NCBI GenBank assembly: GCA_002238505.1
Contig: MPMM01000019.1
Span: 1-64,000, forward strand
DNA length: 64,000 nucleotides
From: SAR202 cluster bacterium bin22
GTDB lineage: Bacteria > Chloroflexota > Dehalococcoidia > Lucifugimonadales > UBA3495
Reading direction: 5' to 3'
The position numbers and the translations under genes are program-made. Numbering within the stretch: the first letter of the stretch is position 1; the number at the start of each line of letters is the position of its first letter. The notes beneath the pieces are model-generated. The model was not told where the DNA came from. It did no database searches and saw only the letters and a program-made list of their open reading frames with translations. Shown here one piece after another: positions 35,896-45,023 of the stretch.

Positions 35896-36564
35896 ATAGT
35901 GGCATTAGGCATATATTATCTTAGTTAATATTCTAAAGATGCATGTGTTTCGTTACTCAATCTGATTCTGTTGGGTCAAACCGTACATAGCTGCATCGGA
36001 ATACTTCAAAGACAGGGCAGTAGCCGTCCCAGAAATACCCCTGGCTGAACGATTTCTGCAAAGAAAAGAGTGGGTATGGCCGTCCAATTGACCCAGAGTC
36101 AGCCCCAAACAGCCAAGTTTCCGACCTGAACGGCAAACGCTGAATGGCCAACCTGCGAGAGGAAAACTGTACGGTAGATGAGGGGGAGCGAATGTGGTTG
36201 GGGGTACCCAGCCGGCCCGGGTCGCTGTCAGTTGTGGAGAAACGCCAGCAACGGCACAGCCAAGCCATGCGGCATTCCCTTAGGTGGTCGCGTGCAGGTG
36301 ATCGGGTACCCGCAGGAGTGGTTCGCGAACCGCCCCTGCGGGTGGCCTTGATTGCTGTCCAATCGTCAAACCGCTTGACCTGGAACGCTGCCGCCAGGTC
36401 ATAACCGGCCGTCACACTGCCATTATTGTATATAAGGGACTGGTTGTGTCCCCTTCATTCCGAGGGGAGCCGGGAATCGATACCCCTGCGGCAGCCTGGC
36501 CCGCTGGGATTCTTCTCCTCACCATTCCTCAGAGTGCCGGCCTCAGAGTTCCAGCTTTGCTCCA
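35896..36564. other. Intergenic region, no supported gene
   Basis: About 670 bases separate the transporter promoter from the VOC gene. An open frame on the minus strand (35957-36415) has no family-like sequence and no convincing ribosome binding site. The left edge is AT-rich, suiting the promoter zone. No repeat was recognised. Confidence 0.4.
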
Positions 36565-36975
36565 TCAGTCCATTGGCGCCTTGTGTAGCCAGCCCGGCTC
36601 AGAGATGTCCAGCACCTGCCCGTTGGGGCCGGACCACTTCTCCTCGGCGCGGGGCGGGCGCGTCTCGCCGGGGCCGGCAATATCGCGCCGGACAATCTCT
36701 TCCCCGTCAATCTCCCGCAGTCTGGCGCCCGTTTCCTGGAGGCTGTCCACCTGGAAACCGATGTGGTGAATCCCGCTGTAATTCTCGCCATTGGGACCAA
36801 CGTCGGCGTCCGCATTCGTCTTCCACTTGAGCAGAGTCAGGTTAATATCGCCGTCGGTCAACTGGATTTGCCGTTCGTTGCGGGCAACTTCCACCAGGTC
36901 AAAGCCCTGCTTGTAGAACTCGGCCACTGCGACCGGGTCCTCGCAGGTGATGGCAACATGCTTGATCTTGGCCAC
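36565..36975 (-). CDS. VOC-family (glyoxalase-fold) protein
   Basis: This is a 136-aa single VOC domain. The N-terminal KIKHVAITCEDPVAVAEFYK and the second half GIHHIGFQVDSLQETGARL show the paired beta-alpha-beta-beta-beta modules. His6 (KHVAI), His in GIHHIGF and Glu in DISEPGWL are probable metal ligands. GGAGGTG lies before the ATG. The substrate is unknown; methylmalonyl-CoA-epimerase-like and dioxygenase-like members share this layout. Confidence 0.8.
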   Translation of the reverse strand: MAKIKHVAITCEDPVAVAEFYKQGFDLVEVARNERQIQLTDGDINLTLLKWKTNADADVGPNGENYSGIHHIGFQVDSLQETGARLREIDGEEIVRRDIAGPGETRPPRAEEKWSGPNGQVLDISEPGWLHKAPMD

Positions 36976-37729
36976 GGGTTCACCTCCGAATCCGATTTCG
37001 GCACATTATACATTTCTTCAAAGGGATCGGACACAATGCCACCATCCCCGGGCACGCCAATCGCCTTCCAGCCTTGCCACAACCCCGTCGTTCCCGCGCC
37101 GGCGGGAACCTCGCACATGGAAGGAATTACGGTTAATGTGAAATTCCCCAAACGCGACACCTCATACTCCCCGTAGGGGCAGACCTGTGTGTCTGCCCTG
37201 TGTCCCACCCATTCAACCAAACCCCATCGGTGAAAATTCGTCCCCCTTCGTGGATTACCTCTCCCCCGTGGACTGACTCTCCCCGTTCATCCTGAGCTTG
37301 TCGAAGGACGTGCCCCTTCCTGGGACAACACTCCCTTCCCACCCTGGATAACCCACCCCTACCATCAAGAAATAATAACCAAAAGAGAGCCGCCCCACCG
37401 TAGGGGCGGGTTTGAAACCCGGCCCGCCGCCACCCACAAACCAATGTCGTCCTGAGCTTGCCGAAGGACTTCAAATCCTCCCCTTCATTCCCCTTCCGGC
37501 TCCGAATGTCTGTCCGTGAAGTGAAAGCCGAACTCCTCGCCGAAGCCAGGCCGCAGACCTCGGCCACGGTAACTACAATGCCACCGAAAAGATCCCCTCC
37601 ACATCAAGCAGAACCTTCAAGTCTTCAACAAACCGCGACTCCAGCGTAAAATTTATACATGGGACCACTCCTTCTGACCTTTTCCCCGCCGTGTTTCCCC
37701 ACGACTCTGCCACTTGACGAGTCTGTCTG
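36976..37729. other. Repeat-rich intergenic region
   Basis: No gene is supported. The region carries several dispersed motifs. There is a GGGGCAGACC..TGTCTGCCC hairpin (37176-37199). Two CCTGAGCTTG(T/C)CGAAGGAC units lie near 37290 and 37448. A GGGGCGGGTTTGAAACCCGG hairpin lies near 37405. A segment at about 37334-37383 (TTCCCACCCTGGATAACCC) recurs in the tandem island at 53 kb. Confidence 0.6.
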
Positions 37730-40120
37730 ATGGCTGCACTCCCTGGCCTATCCTCCTGCGGCCGCGTCCTGCTGCGTCTCCTCCTTGGCTCCCGCCGGCC
37801 CCTGACCGGCGGCCAACTGGAGGTAGCGGGCCTCCACGGCCCGGTCACCGTAAACCGGGACCGGTACGGCATTCCGATGATCGAGGCCGACGATGAACTG
37901 GACGTATTCTTCGGATTCGGCTTCTGCCAGGGCCAGGACCGGGCCGTACAGATTGAGCTATCCAAGCGGGCCGCCACCGGAACCCTTTCCGAGCTCTTCG
38001 GAAAGGCCACCTTGCCCGTGGACCGACTCATCCGCAGGGCGGGGCTTCGGCCGGCCGCGGAAGCCCAGTTTGCCGTACTGGAACCTCGCATAAAGTCAAT
38101 CATCACCGCCTTTGCCTCGGGCGTGAACGCCGGCCATTCCCTGGGCCTGCCGCGCCGGCCCCACGAACTGGTCTTGGTGCGGGGGGAACTCACCGACTTC
38201 ACCCCCATCGACGTGGTTTCCATAATGAAGCTGCAGTCAATGGTGATGCCCTCCAACTGGGACTCGGAGCTTGCCAGGCTGATGATCTTCAACCTCGACG
38301 GACCGGAGGCACTCCTGGCTCTAGACCCCCAATACCCCGAGTGGCACCAGGTCCCGGCGCCGCCGGCCGGCATAGCTGGCAACGCGGCCGAGCGCCTGGC
38401 CGAAGACCTGGCCGCGTTGCAGGAAACCATGGGAACGGGCGGCGGCTCCAACGGCTGGGCCGTATCGGGCAGCAGGACCAGGTCAGGCCGCCCCTTGCTG
38501 GCCAACGATCCTCATCTCTCCGCCACGCTGCCTCCCCACTGGTACCTGGCGCGGCTTCAGTCGCCGCAGTGGGCCCTGGCCGGCGCCGCCCTGCCCGGAA
38601 CCCCGGCTATGGCCCTGGGTCACAACGGAACCTGTGCCTGGGGCGTAACCGCCGGTCTCATTGACAACACCGACCTGTTCCTCGAACAAATCGGCCCCGA
38701 TGGTCAGTCGGTTCTGGAAGACGGCCAATACATCCCCTGCCAAATCCGCAATGAAATAATCGGGATCAGGGGCGGTGACTCTGTGGAAGAGGAAGTCCTG
38801 GTCACCCCCCGGGGGCCCATAATCGGTCCTGCTTTGGGGGACGACCTTGGCGCCATTTCCATGCGGGCCCTCTGGCTGGATCCCCTCCCGTTGCGGGGCT
38901 TCCTCGAGTCGCTGGAGGCAACCTCCTTCGAGCAGTTCTTCGCGCCCTTCGCCCAATGGCCCATTCTCCCCCTCGGCATGGTCTATGCCGACAGCCACGG
39001 CAACATCGGCTACCGCATGGTCGGGCAGGCGCCGGTACGCCACAAGGGTTACGGCACCATGCCGGCCCCCGGGTGGATCAAGGGAGTCCAGGGGGGCGAG
39101 GAAGTCGCGGGCTCCGGCTGGGCCAGCGAAGGCGTCCCCTTTAGCGAGATGCCCAGCGTCCTTAACCCCGCGTGCGGCTACATCGCCGCCGCCAACACCC
39201 AGCCCGAATCCCACGGCTCCGGGCCCTTCCTGGGCGTGGACTGGGTTGATGGTTACCGGTTGGGCCGTATCCTGGAAGCTTTGGAGGCACGGTCGGACTG
39301 GGACATCAGCTCTTCGGCCTCCTTGCAGCTCGATGTAAAGTCCATGCCCTGGGAGGAAATGCGGGAGACCATTCTCTCCGGTCCCTCTGCCAGCGCCGAG
39401 TCCCGTGCCGCGCGGGAGTTGCTTCAGGCATGGGACGGCAGAATGGCTTCCGATTCCCCGGCCGCAACCCTGTTCCAACTCTTCGTGGCCGAACTCTCCA
39501 ACCGTACAGCGCGGGCAAAGGCCCCCCGTTCTTTCCCCTGGGCGCTGGGACGCAGCGTAAATCCGGTAATCGGCAGTTCCCTGTTTGCGGCCCGCCAGAC
39601 CGGCCGCGTCTCCAGGCTGCTGAAGTCCCTGCCTGAGGGCTGGTTCCCCGGCGGCTGGCAGGCTGAGATCGACGACGCCCTGCGCTCGGCGTACCTGGCC
39701 GCAGTCGACCGGCTGGGCGAACCCTCAGACCGCTGGCAATGGGGTCGCGCCCGCAGCGCGGCGGTCCTTACCCATCCCCTGGGCCGGCTGCCCGTGGTGG
39801 GTTCCATCTTCAACCTCGGCCCCTTTGCCTTCCCCGGAGACGCCAACACCGTTGCCCAGGCCGGAGCCTTTCGCGAAGACCCCCTCGCCCGCCCGGGCGT
39901 CCTGCCCTCCTTGCGCATGGTCCTGGACCTCGGCAACTGGGACAACTCTCTGTTTTCCCTGCCCGGTGGACAGTCGGGCAATCCCCTGTCGCCCCACTAC
40001 GCCGACCTGCTGCCCGCCTGGCTGAATGGAACCGGTGTACCAATACCCTGGACCCGCAAAGCCATCGAGGATGCCACCGTGGAAACCCTCCTGCTCAATC
40101 CAGAAGCCTTGTCGCCGTAA
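37730..40120 (+). CDS. Penicillin acylase family protein (Ntn-hydrolase)
   Basis: This is a 796-aa homologue of penicillin G/acyl-homoserine-lactone acylases, which are made as one chain and cut autocatalytically into two subunits. The alpha part contains HGPVTVNRDRYGIPMIEADD and FGFGFCQGQDRAVQIEL. The cut site is GTGGGSNGWAV, giving Ser240 as the probable new N-terminal nucleophile of the beta chain. The beta chain continues LLANDPHLSATLPPHWYLAR and AMALGHNGTCAWGVTAG. A C-terminal block GPFAFPGDANTVAQAGAF is conserved in the family. No clear signal peptide was seen. A damaged duplicate of its 3' end lies beyond the helicase gene. Confidence 0.88.
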   Translation: MAALPGLSSCGRVLLRLLLGSRRPLTGGQLEVAGLHGPVTVNRDRYGIPMIEADDELDVFFGFGFCQGQDRAVQIELSKRAATGTLSELFGKATLPVDRLIRRAGLRPAAEAQFAVLEPRIKSIITAFASGVNAGHSLGLPRRPHELVLVRGELTDFTPIDVVSIMKLQSMVMPSNWDSELARLMIFNLDGPEALLALDPQYPEWHQVPAPPAGIAGNAAERLAEDLAALQETMGTGGGSNGWAVSGSRTRSGRPLLANDPHLSATLPPHWYLARLQSPQWALAGAALPGTPAMALGHNGTCAWGVTAGLIDNTDLFLEQIGPDGQSVLEDGQYIPCQIRNEIIGIRGGDSVEEEVLVTPRGPIIGPALGDDLGAISMRALWLDPLPLRGFLESLEATSFEQFFAPFAQWPILPLGMVYADSHGNIGYRMVGQAPVRHKGYGTMPAPGWIKGVQGGEEVAGSGWASEGVPFSEMPSVLNPACGYIAAANTQPESHGSGPFLGVDWVDGYRLGRILEALEARSDWDISSSASLQLDVKSMPWEEMRETILSGPSASAESRAARELLQAWDGRMASDSPAATLFQLFVAELSNRTARAKAPRSFPWALGRSVNPVIGSSLFAARQTGRVSRLLKSLPEGWFPGGWQAEIDDALRSAYLAAVDRLGEPSDRWQWGRARSAAVLTHPLGRLPVVGSIFNLGPFAFPGDANTVAQAGAFREDPLARPGVLPSLRMVLDLGNWDNSLFSLPGGQSGNPLSPHYADLLPAWLNGTGVPIPWTRKAIEDATVETLLLNPEALSP

Positions 40121-40213
40121 GATTGTTGGGCGCCCCGTCATGCCCGGGGATTCAAAACCCAAATGCCCAGGAAATCTCGCCTCCGTGGTCAAGCACAAAC
40201 CCCCTGCACCCGC

Positions 40214-40219
40214 TATAAT
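40214..40219 (+). promoter_or_regulatory. Possible -10 box for the helicase gene
   Basis: TATAAT (40214-40219) lies in the gap after the acylase gene. No good -35 was seen 16-18 bases upstream. It would give a leader of about 117 bases before the helicase start, and long leaders are common for helicase genes. Confidence 0.3.
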
Positions 40220-40342
40220 AGAGGCAACCGATGGAACAGCTCACCGACGTCTTCGCATTTACTGCACACCTGTTGCCTCTTTCTTGCGTCCCACGTTGAT
40301 TTTCCTGCTCTTCCTTTTCGTAATCTAGGAGTATGTCCCTGT

Positions 40343-41803
40343 ATGCGTTTGCAATCCATATCGTCCCGTTCCCGGAAACCCGACCGCAAGAAGAACAACA
40401 GCCCAGACTTCCCCCGCCCCCAGAGTCACCAGGTAATCTGCGCCGACTGCAGCGCGTCCACCACCGTTCCTTTCCTACCCTTCAAAGGCCGGCCGGTGTA
40501 TTGCTCAGACTGCCTTTACCTCCGGCGAAACAGCGTGACCACCACCCGAAAGTCTCCGGCCAAATCTTCCCCATCTGCGAAAAGCTCTTCGCCGAAACAG
40601 TCTGTCAATGGTGTCCAGGCCAGCGTCAGCAAAGAGTCCGTGGCCCCTGATTCCATTTTCCCCCAAATGATTCTGAATGACGCCACCCGGACCGCCATTG
40701 CGGCCATGGGAATCTCCGAGCCCACCCCGATTCAGGAAAAATCCATACCTCACCTGCTGGAAGGCAGAGACCTTATCGGCCAGGCGCGCACGGGCTCTGG
40801 CAAAACCCTGGCCTTTGCCGTGCCGATGGTCGAGCAGTGCGAATCCAACAGCCGCCAGCCCCAGGCCCTGGTTCTGGTACCCACCCGCGAATTGGCAATT
40901 CAGGTCGGCGGCGTCATCGAGGAACTGGCACGGCCTCAGGGGTTGCACGTCACCCTGTTGTACGGCGGCCGTTCAGTGGGCAACGATTACAAGGCTTTGA
41001 AGCGGGGCGCGCAGATCATAGTCGGAACCCCCGGCCGCACCCTGGACCATGTTCGCCAGGGCAGTTTGAACCTGAAATCGGTGCGATTCCTGGTGCTGGA
41101 CGAGGCCGACGAAATGCTCGACCGCGGATTCGCCGCCGACGTTGACGCCATTCTGAGTCAGACACCATCGCAGCGGCAGACGGCGCTGTTCTCGGCCACC
41201 ATGCCGGAGTGGGTGTCGAAAACCTCCAAAAAGCACCTTAAAGACCCGGTTAAGGTGGCTATCGACGCCGACCTGCAAGCTCCGCCTGAGGTCGAGCACC
41301 TGATTTACTCCATCCAGAAAACCGACAAAATGGAAGCGTTGCGTACTCTGCTGGACCGCAGTGACGGTGCTCCAATCCTGGTCTTTGGAAAGACCAGGCA
41401 TGGGGTCAAGCGTCTGGCCAGCCAGCTGGATGCCATGGGCTACCCGGTGGGCGCCCTGCAGGGGGATCTCAGCCAGCCAGCCCGCGACCGCGTAATGAAG
41501 GATTTCCGCTCCGGCGCCGCGCAAATCCTGGTCGCTACCAACGTGGCGGCGCGGGGACTGGACGTTGAGGGCATTGGACAGGTCATCAACTACGACCTGC
41601 CCGACTCGGAACAGTTGTTTACCCACCGGGTGGGCCGTACCGGCCGTATGGGCCGCTCCGGCGAGGCAATCACCTTCATCACGCCGGACGAAGACCGGAA
41701 GTGGAAGGAAATTGAACGGGGCCTTGGCTGCAGCTTCACGCGCAGGTCGTGGTCACGGGAACGACGGCGCAATCAACGGCAGGAAAAAGCGGAAACCCGC
41801 TAA
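40343..41803 (+). CDS. DEAD-box RNA helicase with N-terminal CxxC zinc ribbon
   Basis: This is an ATP-dependent RNA helicase of 486 aa. ATG 40343 is chosen because AGGAG lies upstream; the frame is open earlier but low in family likeness. Residues 33-57 hold CADC and CSDC with 17 residues between, a zinc-ribbon signature (VPFLPFKGRPVYC). A Ser/Lys-rich linker of about 45 residues follows. The helicase core then has the Q motif PTPIQEKS, motif I ARTGSGKT, Ia PTRELAIQ, TPGR, DEAD in VLDEADEMLDRGF, SAT, and VAARGLDV with HRVGRTGRMGRSG. It is likely in RNA remodelling or ribosome assembly. The C-terminus is short and basic. Confidence 0.9.
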   Translation: MRLQSISSRSRKPDRKKNNSPDFPRPQSHQVICADCSASTTVPFLPFKGRPVYCSDCLYLRRNSVTTTRKSPAKSSPSAKSSSPKQSVNGVQASVSKESVAPDSIFPQMILNDATRTAIAAMGISEPTPIQEKSIPHLLEGRDLIGQARTGSGKTLAFAVPMVEQCESNSRQPQALVLVPTRELAIQVGGVIEELARPQGLHVTLLYGGRSVGNDYKALKRGAQIIVGTPGRTLDHVRQGSLNLKSVRFLVLDEADEMLDRGFAADVDAILSQTPSQRQTALFSATMPEWVSKTSKKHLKDPVKVAIDADLQAPPEVEHLIYSIQKTDKMEALRTLLDRSDGAPILVFGKTRHGVKRLASQLDAMGYPVGALQGDLSQPARDRVMKDFRSGAAQILVATNVAARGLDVEGIGQVINYDLPDSEQLFTHRVGRTGRMGRSGEAITFITPDEDRKWKEIERGLGCSFTRRSWSRERRRNQRQEKAETR

Positions 41804-41814
41804 TCCCGTTCCAG

Positions 41815-41965
41815 CCGGGCAACCCCCGTCGACCCACTGCGCCGACCTGCTGCCCGCCTGGCCACTTGGCCGGATGGGACCGGTGTACCCACACCCTGTA
41901 CCCGCAAGCCCATCGAGGATGCCACCGTAGAAACCCTCCTGCTCAACCCTTCAGCCATGTCACGG
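41815..41965 (+). pseudogene. Decayed duplicate of the penicillin-acylase 3' end
   Basis: The DNA matches 39975-40120, the last ~145 bases of the acylase gene, including CCGACCTGCTGCCCGCCTGG and ATCGAGGATGCCACCGT, with small insertions and substitutions that shift the frame (ADLLPAW in one frame, then RKAIEDATVET equivalents in another). It cannot be translated as one piece. It marks a past duplication that now brackets the helicase gene. Confidence 0.8.
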
Positions 41966-42505
41966 CGACATGGCCGAAGGCTTTGCCATAACAGCAACCT
42001 GAGAACGCAATTGCCCCCCAGGCCGGGCCCCGTCACTTGGCATGCCCCTTCCTGCCTTCCGCATTACTGACGCTCGCCCCCCTGTCCCGACTGCGTAACC
42101 CTCGCCTACTATGAGAGTGGGCATTTACAGGAGACTGGCCAGTTCCAGTTGAGCAGACAGTTGCAGGAGTGAACCAACCATGCCTTTCCGGTCTCGCCAG
42201 AATTATCCATTTTGGCTCAGCATCTCCGCCCATAGCTTGGAAATGGAGGCGGCAGACATCCGCAAGGCATAAGTCTTGTCGCCCTGAGCGCAGCCGAAGG
42301 GCCTGAAAACCTTCCTGACATTCGGTTGCGGGCCCGAAAGCTGGTTTGCCGGATGGTATTTGGATTCTCTTATCCCTGCGAAACCACAGTTTCCCTAAAG
42401 CGCGATTGCCCTTGCCGCAGGTACGGCGCAGCCGGAAGTCGAGCCCCGTTGTGGTAAACTGTCAGGAACTGCAGCTTTTCAAATTCAAGCGGAATTGAGG
42501 AGCCA
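41966..42505. other. Intergenic region with possible tiny ORF
   Basis: About 540 bases without a supported gene. A 30-codon frame (42180-42272, protein starting MPFRSRQNYPFW) has AGGAG ten bases before its ATG, but it resembles nothing recognised and may be chance. A CCCTGAGCGCAGCCGAAGGG hairpin-type repeat lies near 42282. Confidence 0.3.
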
Positions 42506-43156
42506 ATGCCCCCAAATACCAGGCTGTCCTTTGCAGTTTCTACGCTGCCCCTCCTCGTAGCGGGTATCGTTGTAGCCATTGTCGCCGCCGCCGCCCTTTG
42601 GAGCGAGTCGCCCGAATTGGCTGCTGCGGTGGGCCTGGCCCTTTTCCTCATAGCTGCCCTGGGTGGTCGGCTGGCCGTCGAAATAGTTCTGGGCCTCACC
42701 CGCTTCTTTGTGGCCGTTTACGAAATTCAGCAAAACGCGGTGGAAAACACCGTATCCCTGACTGAAAAAAAGGTGGATGACATCCTCCGCCTCTCCGAGA
42801 CAGATCCCAGGTTCGCCTACTCTGATATGCAGGCATTTCCCAGGTTTGTTCCCAGGAACCACCTGGTCCAGTCTGCCAGGAGAAGCGCCTGGAGAGCCTG
42901 CTGGTTCGCCTACCCCATTGGGCTGGTGTTCACCCTCATTACCGGTTGCACGGCCCTGGTGTTCGAGTTCGTCGGCATAGGCTACCCCATGATCGTTCTG
43001 GCGGCTGGCGCGGGCTTTACTATTGCTACCCTGCTCGTAGCCTTTGGCGAACCCCTGCTGGGAAACTGGCAGATTATGCGCAAGTGCCGCCGCATGCTCC
43101 GCGCTGCAGACTTCGTGGAAAAACGCCTGCATAACGGGGAAAGCGGCAACTTCTGA
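42506..43156 (+). CDS. Conserved-looking membrane protein of unknown function
   Basis: This is a 216-aa protein with GAGGAG before its ATG. Two hydrophobic segments occupy about residues 10-60 and two more about 133-175. Between them lies a soluble stretch with VYEIQQNAVENTVSLTEKKV and AFPRFVPRNHLVQSARRS. The basic C-terminus (MRKCRRMLRAADFVEKRL) is predicted cytoplasmic. No domain was recognised. It lies 50 bases before the PolX gene and may be co-transcribed. Confidence 0.6.
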   Translation: MPPNTRLSFAVSTLPLLVAGIVVAIVAAAALWSESPELAAAVGLALFLIAALGGRLAVEIVLGLTRFFVAVYEIQQNAVENTVSLTEKKVDDILRLSETDPRFAYSDMQAFPRFVPRNHLVQSARRSAWRACWFAYPIGLVFTLITGCTALVFEFVGIGYPMIVLAAGAGFTIATLLVAFGEPLLGNWQIMRKCRRMLRAADFVEKRLHNGESGNF

Positions 43157-43205
43157 GCCGGACGCCCCTGGCAGGCTCAGGACCGGCGGGACAGGAAGCT
43201 GAAAC

Positions 43206-45023
43206 ATGCCTGTAAGCAACGAAGAAATAGCGGAACTCTTTGAAAACATGGCCACCCTTCTGGAAATGAAGGGCGACACCGTGTTCAAGATTCGTGCCTA
43301 CCAGCGCGCCGCCCGCACCATCGGCCACCTCTCCTTCTCCCTGGAGCAGGCAGTCAGGGACGAGGTGGACCTGAAGAAAATCCCCGGCATCGGCAAGGCC
43401 ATCAGCGAAAAGACCCAGGAATACCTGGATACCGGCAGAGTCCGGGCCTACGACGAACTGGTAGGCGAACTGCCCGATGGCGTCCTGACCCTTATGACCA
43501 TCCCCGGCATTGGCCCCAAGTCGGCCATGCTCATCACCCAGGAACTGGGCATCAGCACCATCGAGGGCATAGAAAAGTCCATCCACGATGGCGCGCTGGC
43601 AGCCCTGCCCCGCATGGGCCGTCGGACCGCCGACAATATCCTCCGGCACATCCAGTCCATGCGCACCAAGGACGGCCGGACCCCCATCGGCTCCGCGCTG
43701 GCCGTGGCCGAGGATACGGTAGCCGCCCTGCGCGCCGAATGCCCCTACATCGAGCAGCTATACCCCGCCGGCAGCCTGCGCCGCTGGGAAGAGACCATCG
43801 GCGACATTGACCTGGTGGGCGTGGCCCCCGAGGAACTTCAGGCCGGCGCCGGCGACGTGCTGGCAGCCCTGCCTGCCGTTCAGGAGGTCCTGGTCCACGG
43901 GCCTAAGAAGACCAGTGTCATCCTGGAAGAGGGAATCCAGGTTGACCTGCGGCTGGGCGAGTCCGGTTCCTTCGGCGCCATGCTCCAGTACTTCTCCGGC
44001 AGCCAGCAGCACAACATACGCCTGCGCGACTACGCCAACCGCCGGGGCTACTCCCTCAACGAATACGGCATAACCAGTCTGTCCAGCGGCGAGGTCTCCA
44101 GTTTCGCTGACGAGGAGTCCTTCTACGCCTTCCTGGGCTTGCCCTATATTGCCCCCGAACTCCGCATTGGCTTCAACGAACTGGAAGCGGCCCAGGTCAA
44201 AGCCCTCCCCAACCTGGTGACCGTGGACGACCTCAAGGGCGACCTGCACCTGCACAGCGAGTGGAGCGACGGACGCGACCCCATAGAGCGCATGGTTGAG
44301 GCCGCGGTGAAACAGGGCTACCAGTACATGGCCCTCACCGACCATTCCTCCGGGCGGGGCGTCGCCAACGGCCTCTCCAACGATCGCCTGGTCGAGCAGA
44401 TTGGTATCCTGCGGGACCTGCAGTCCAGCTATCCCATCACCATCCTCTGCGGCTCCGAGGTGGACATCCGCGCCGACGGCACCCTGGACTACCCGGACGA
44501 ACTGTTGGCGGAACTGGACGTGGTCGTCGCTTCGGTCCATTCGGCCATGGGCCAGGACAGCGACACCATGACCCAGCGCATCATCCGGGCCATGGAGCAT
44601 CCCTCGGTCACCATCATCGGCCACGCCTCCACCCGCCTGTTGAGCCGCCGCCAGCCCGTCCAGTTCGACATTGAGGCCCTGCTGCGCGCCGCCCGGGAAA
44701 CGGGCACCGCCATGGAGGTCAACTCCGCGCCGGAACGCCTCGACCTGAAGGACACCCACGCCCACCGCGCCCGGGAACTGAGCGTCCCCCTCGCCATCAA
44801 CACCGACTCCCACCATTACACCAGCCTGGGCCAGCGGCGTTTTGGCGTAGCCGTCGCCCGCCGCGCCTGGTGCGAGTCCAGGCACATCCTCAACACCCTG
44901 CCCCTGGACCGTTTCCTGGCCTATATCCGCACTCCCAAACCCCATCGCCTGGAAGTGTTCGACTCCCGCACCGACGTTCCCCCTGCAACCTCCATTCCGC
45001 CCAGCCCGCTGGTTGCCCCGTGA
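43206..45023 (+). CDS. polX: DNA polymerase X family protein with PHP exonuclease domain
   Basis: This is a 605-aa bacterial-type PolX for DNA repair and gap filling. The N-terminal 8-kDa-type domain has helix-hairpin-helix motifs (KKIPGIGKAISEK, MTIPGIGPKSAML). The nucleotidyltransferase centre is AGSLRRWEETIGDIDLVG with paired Asp, and the third Asp is in IQVDLRL. From about residue 340 a PHP domain follows with metal ligands in DLHLHSEWSDG, ALTDHS, GSEVDI, ASVHS, IIGHAST and INTDSHH. That domain gives 3'-5' exonuclease activity in known PolX enzymes. All motifs are intact. The stop overlaps the next GTG. Confidence 0.92.
   Translation: MPVSNEEIAELFENMATLLEMKGDTVFKIRAYQRAARTIGHLSFSLEQAVRDEVDLKKIPGIGKAISEKTQEYLDTGRVRAYDELVGELPDGVLTLMTIPGIGPKSAMLITQELGISTIEGIEKSIHDGALAALPRMGRRTADNILRHIQSMRTKDGRTPIGSALAVAEDTVAALRAECPYIEQLYPAGSLRRWEETIGDIDLVGVAPEELQAGAGDVLAALPAVQEVLVHGPKKTSVILEEGIQVDLRLGESGSFGAMLQYFSGSQQHNIRLRDYANRRGYSLNEYGITSLSSGEVSSFADEESFYAFLGLPYIAPELRIGFNELEAAQVKALPNLVTVDDLKGDLHLHSEWSDGRDPIERMVEAAVKQGYQYMALTDHSSGRGVANGLSNDRLVEQIGILRDLQSSYPITILCGSEVDIRADGTLDYPDELLAELDVVVASVHSAMGQDSDTMTQRIIRAMEHPSVTIIGHASTRLLSRRQPVQFDIEALLRAARETGTAMEVNSAPERLDLKDTHAHRARELSVPLAINTDSHHYTSLGQRRFGVAVARRAWCESRHILNTLPLDRFLAYIRTPKPHRLEVFDSRTDVPPATSIPPSPLVAP

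Noticed and set aside
35957..36415. Minus-strand open frame of 152 codons
   Set aside because: Composition is not protein-like, there is no convincing ribosome binding site, and no family was recognised.
42180..42272. 30-codon ORF with a fair ribosome binding site
   Set aside because: It is too short and unlike anything recognised to annotate as a gene. It is mentioned within the intergenic entry only.
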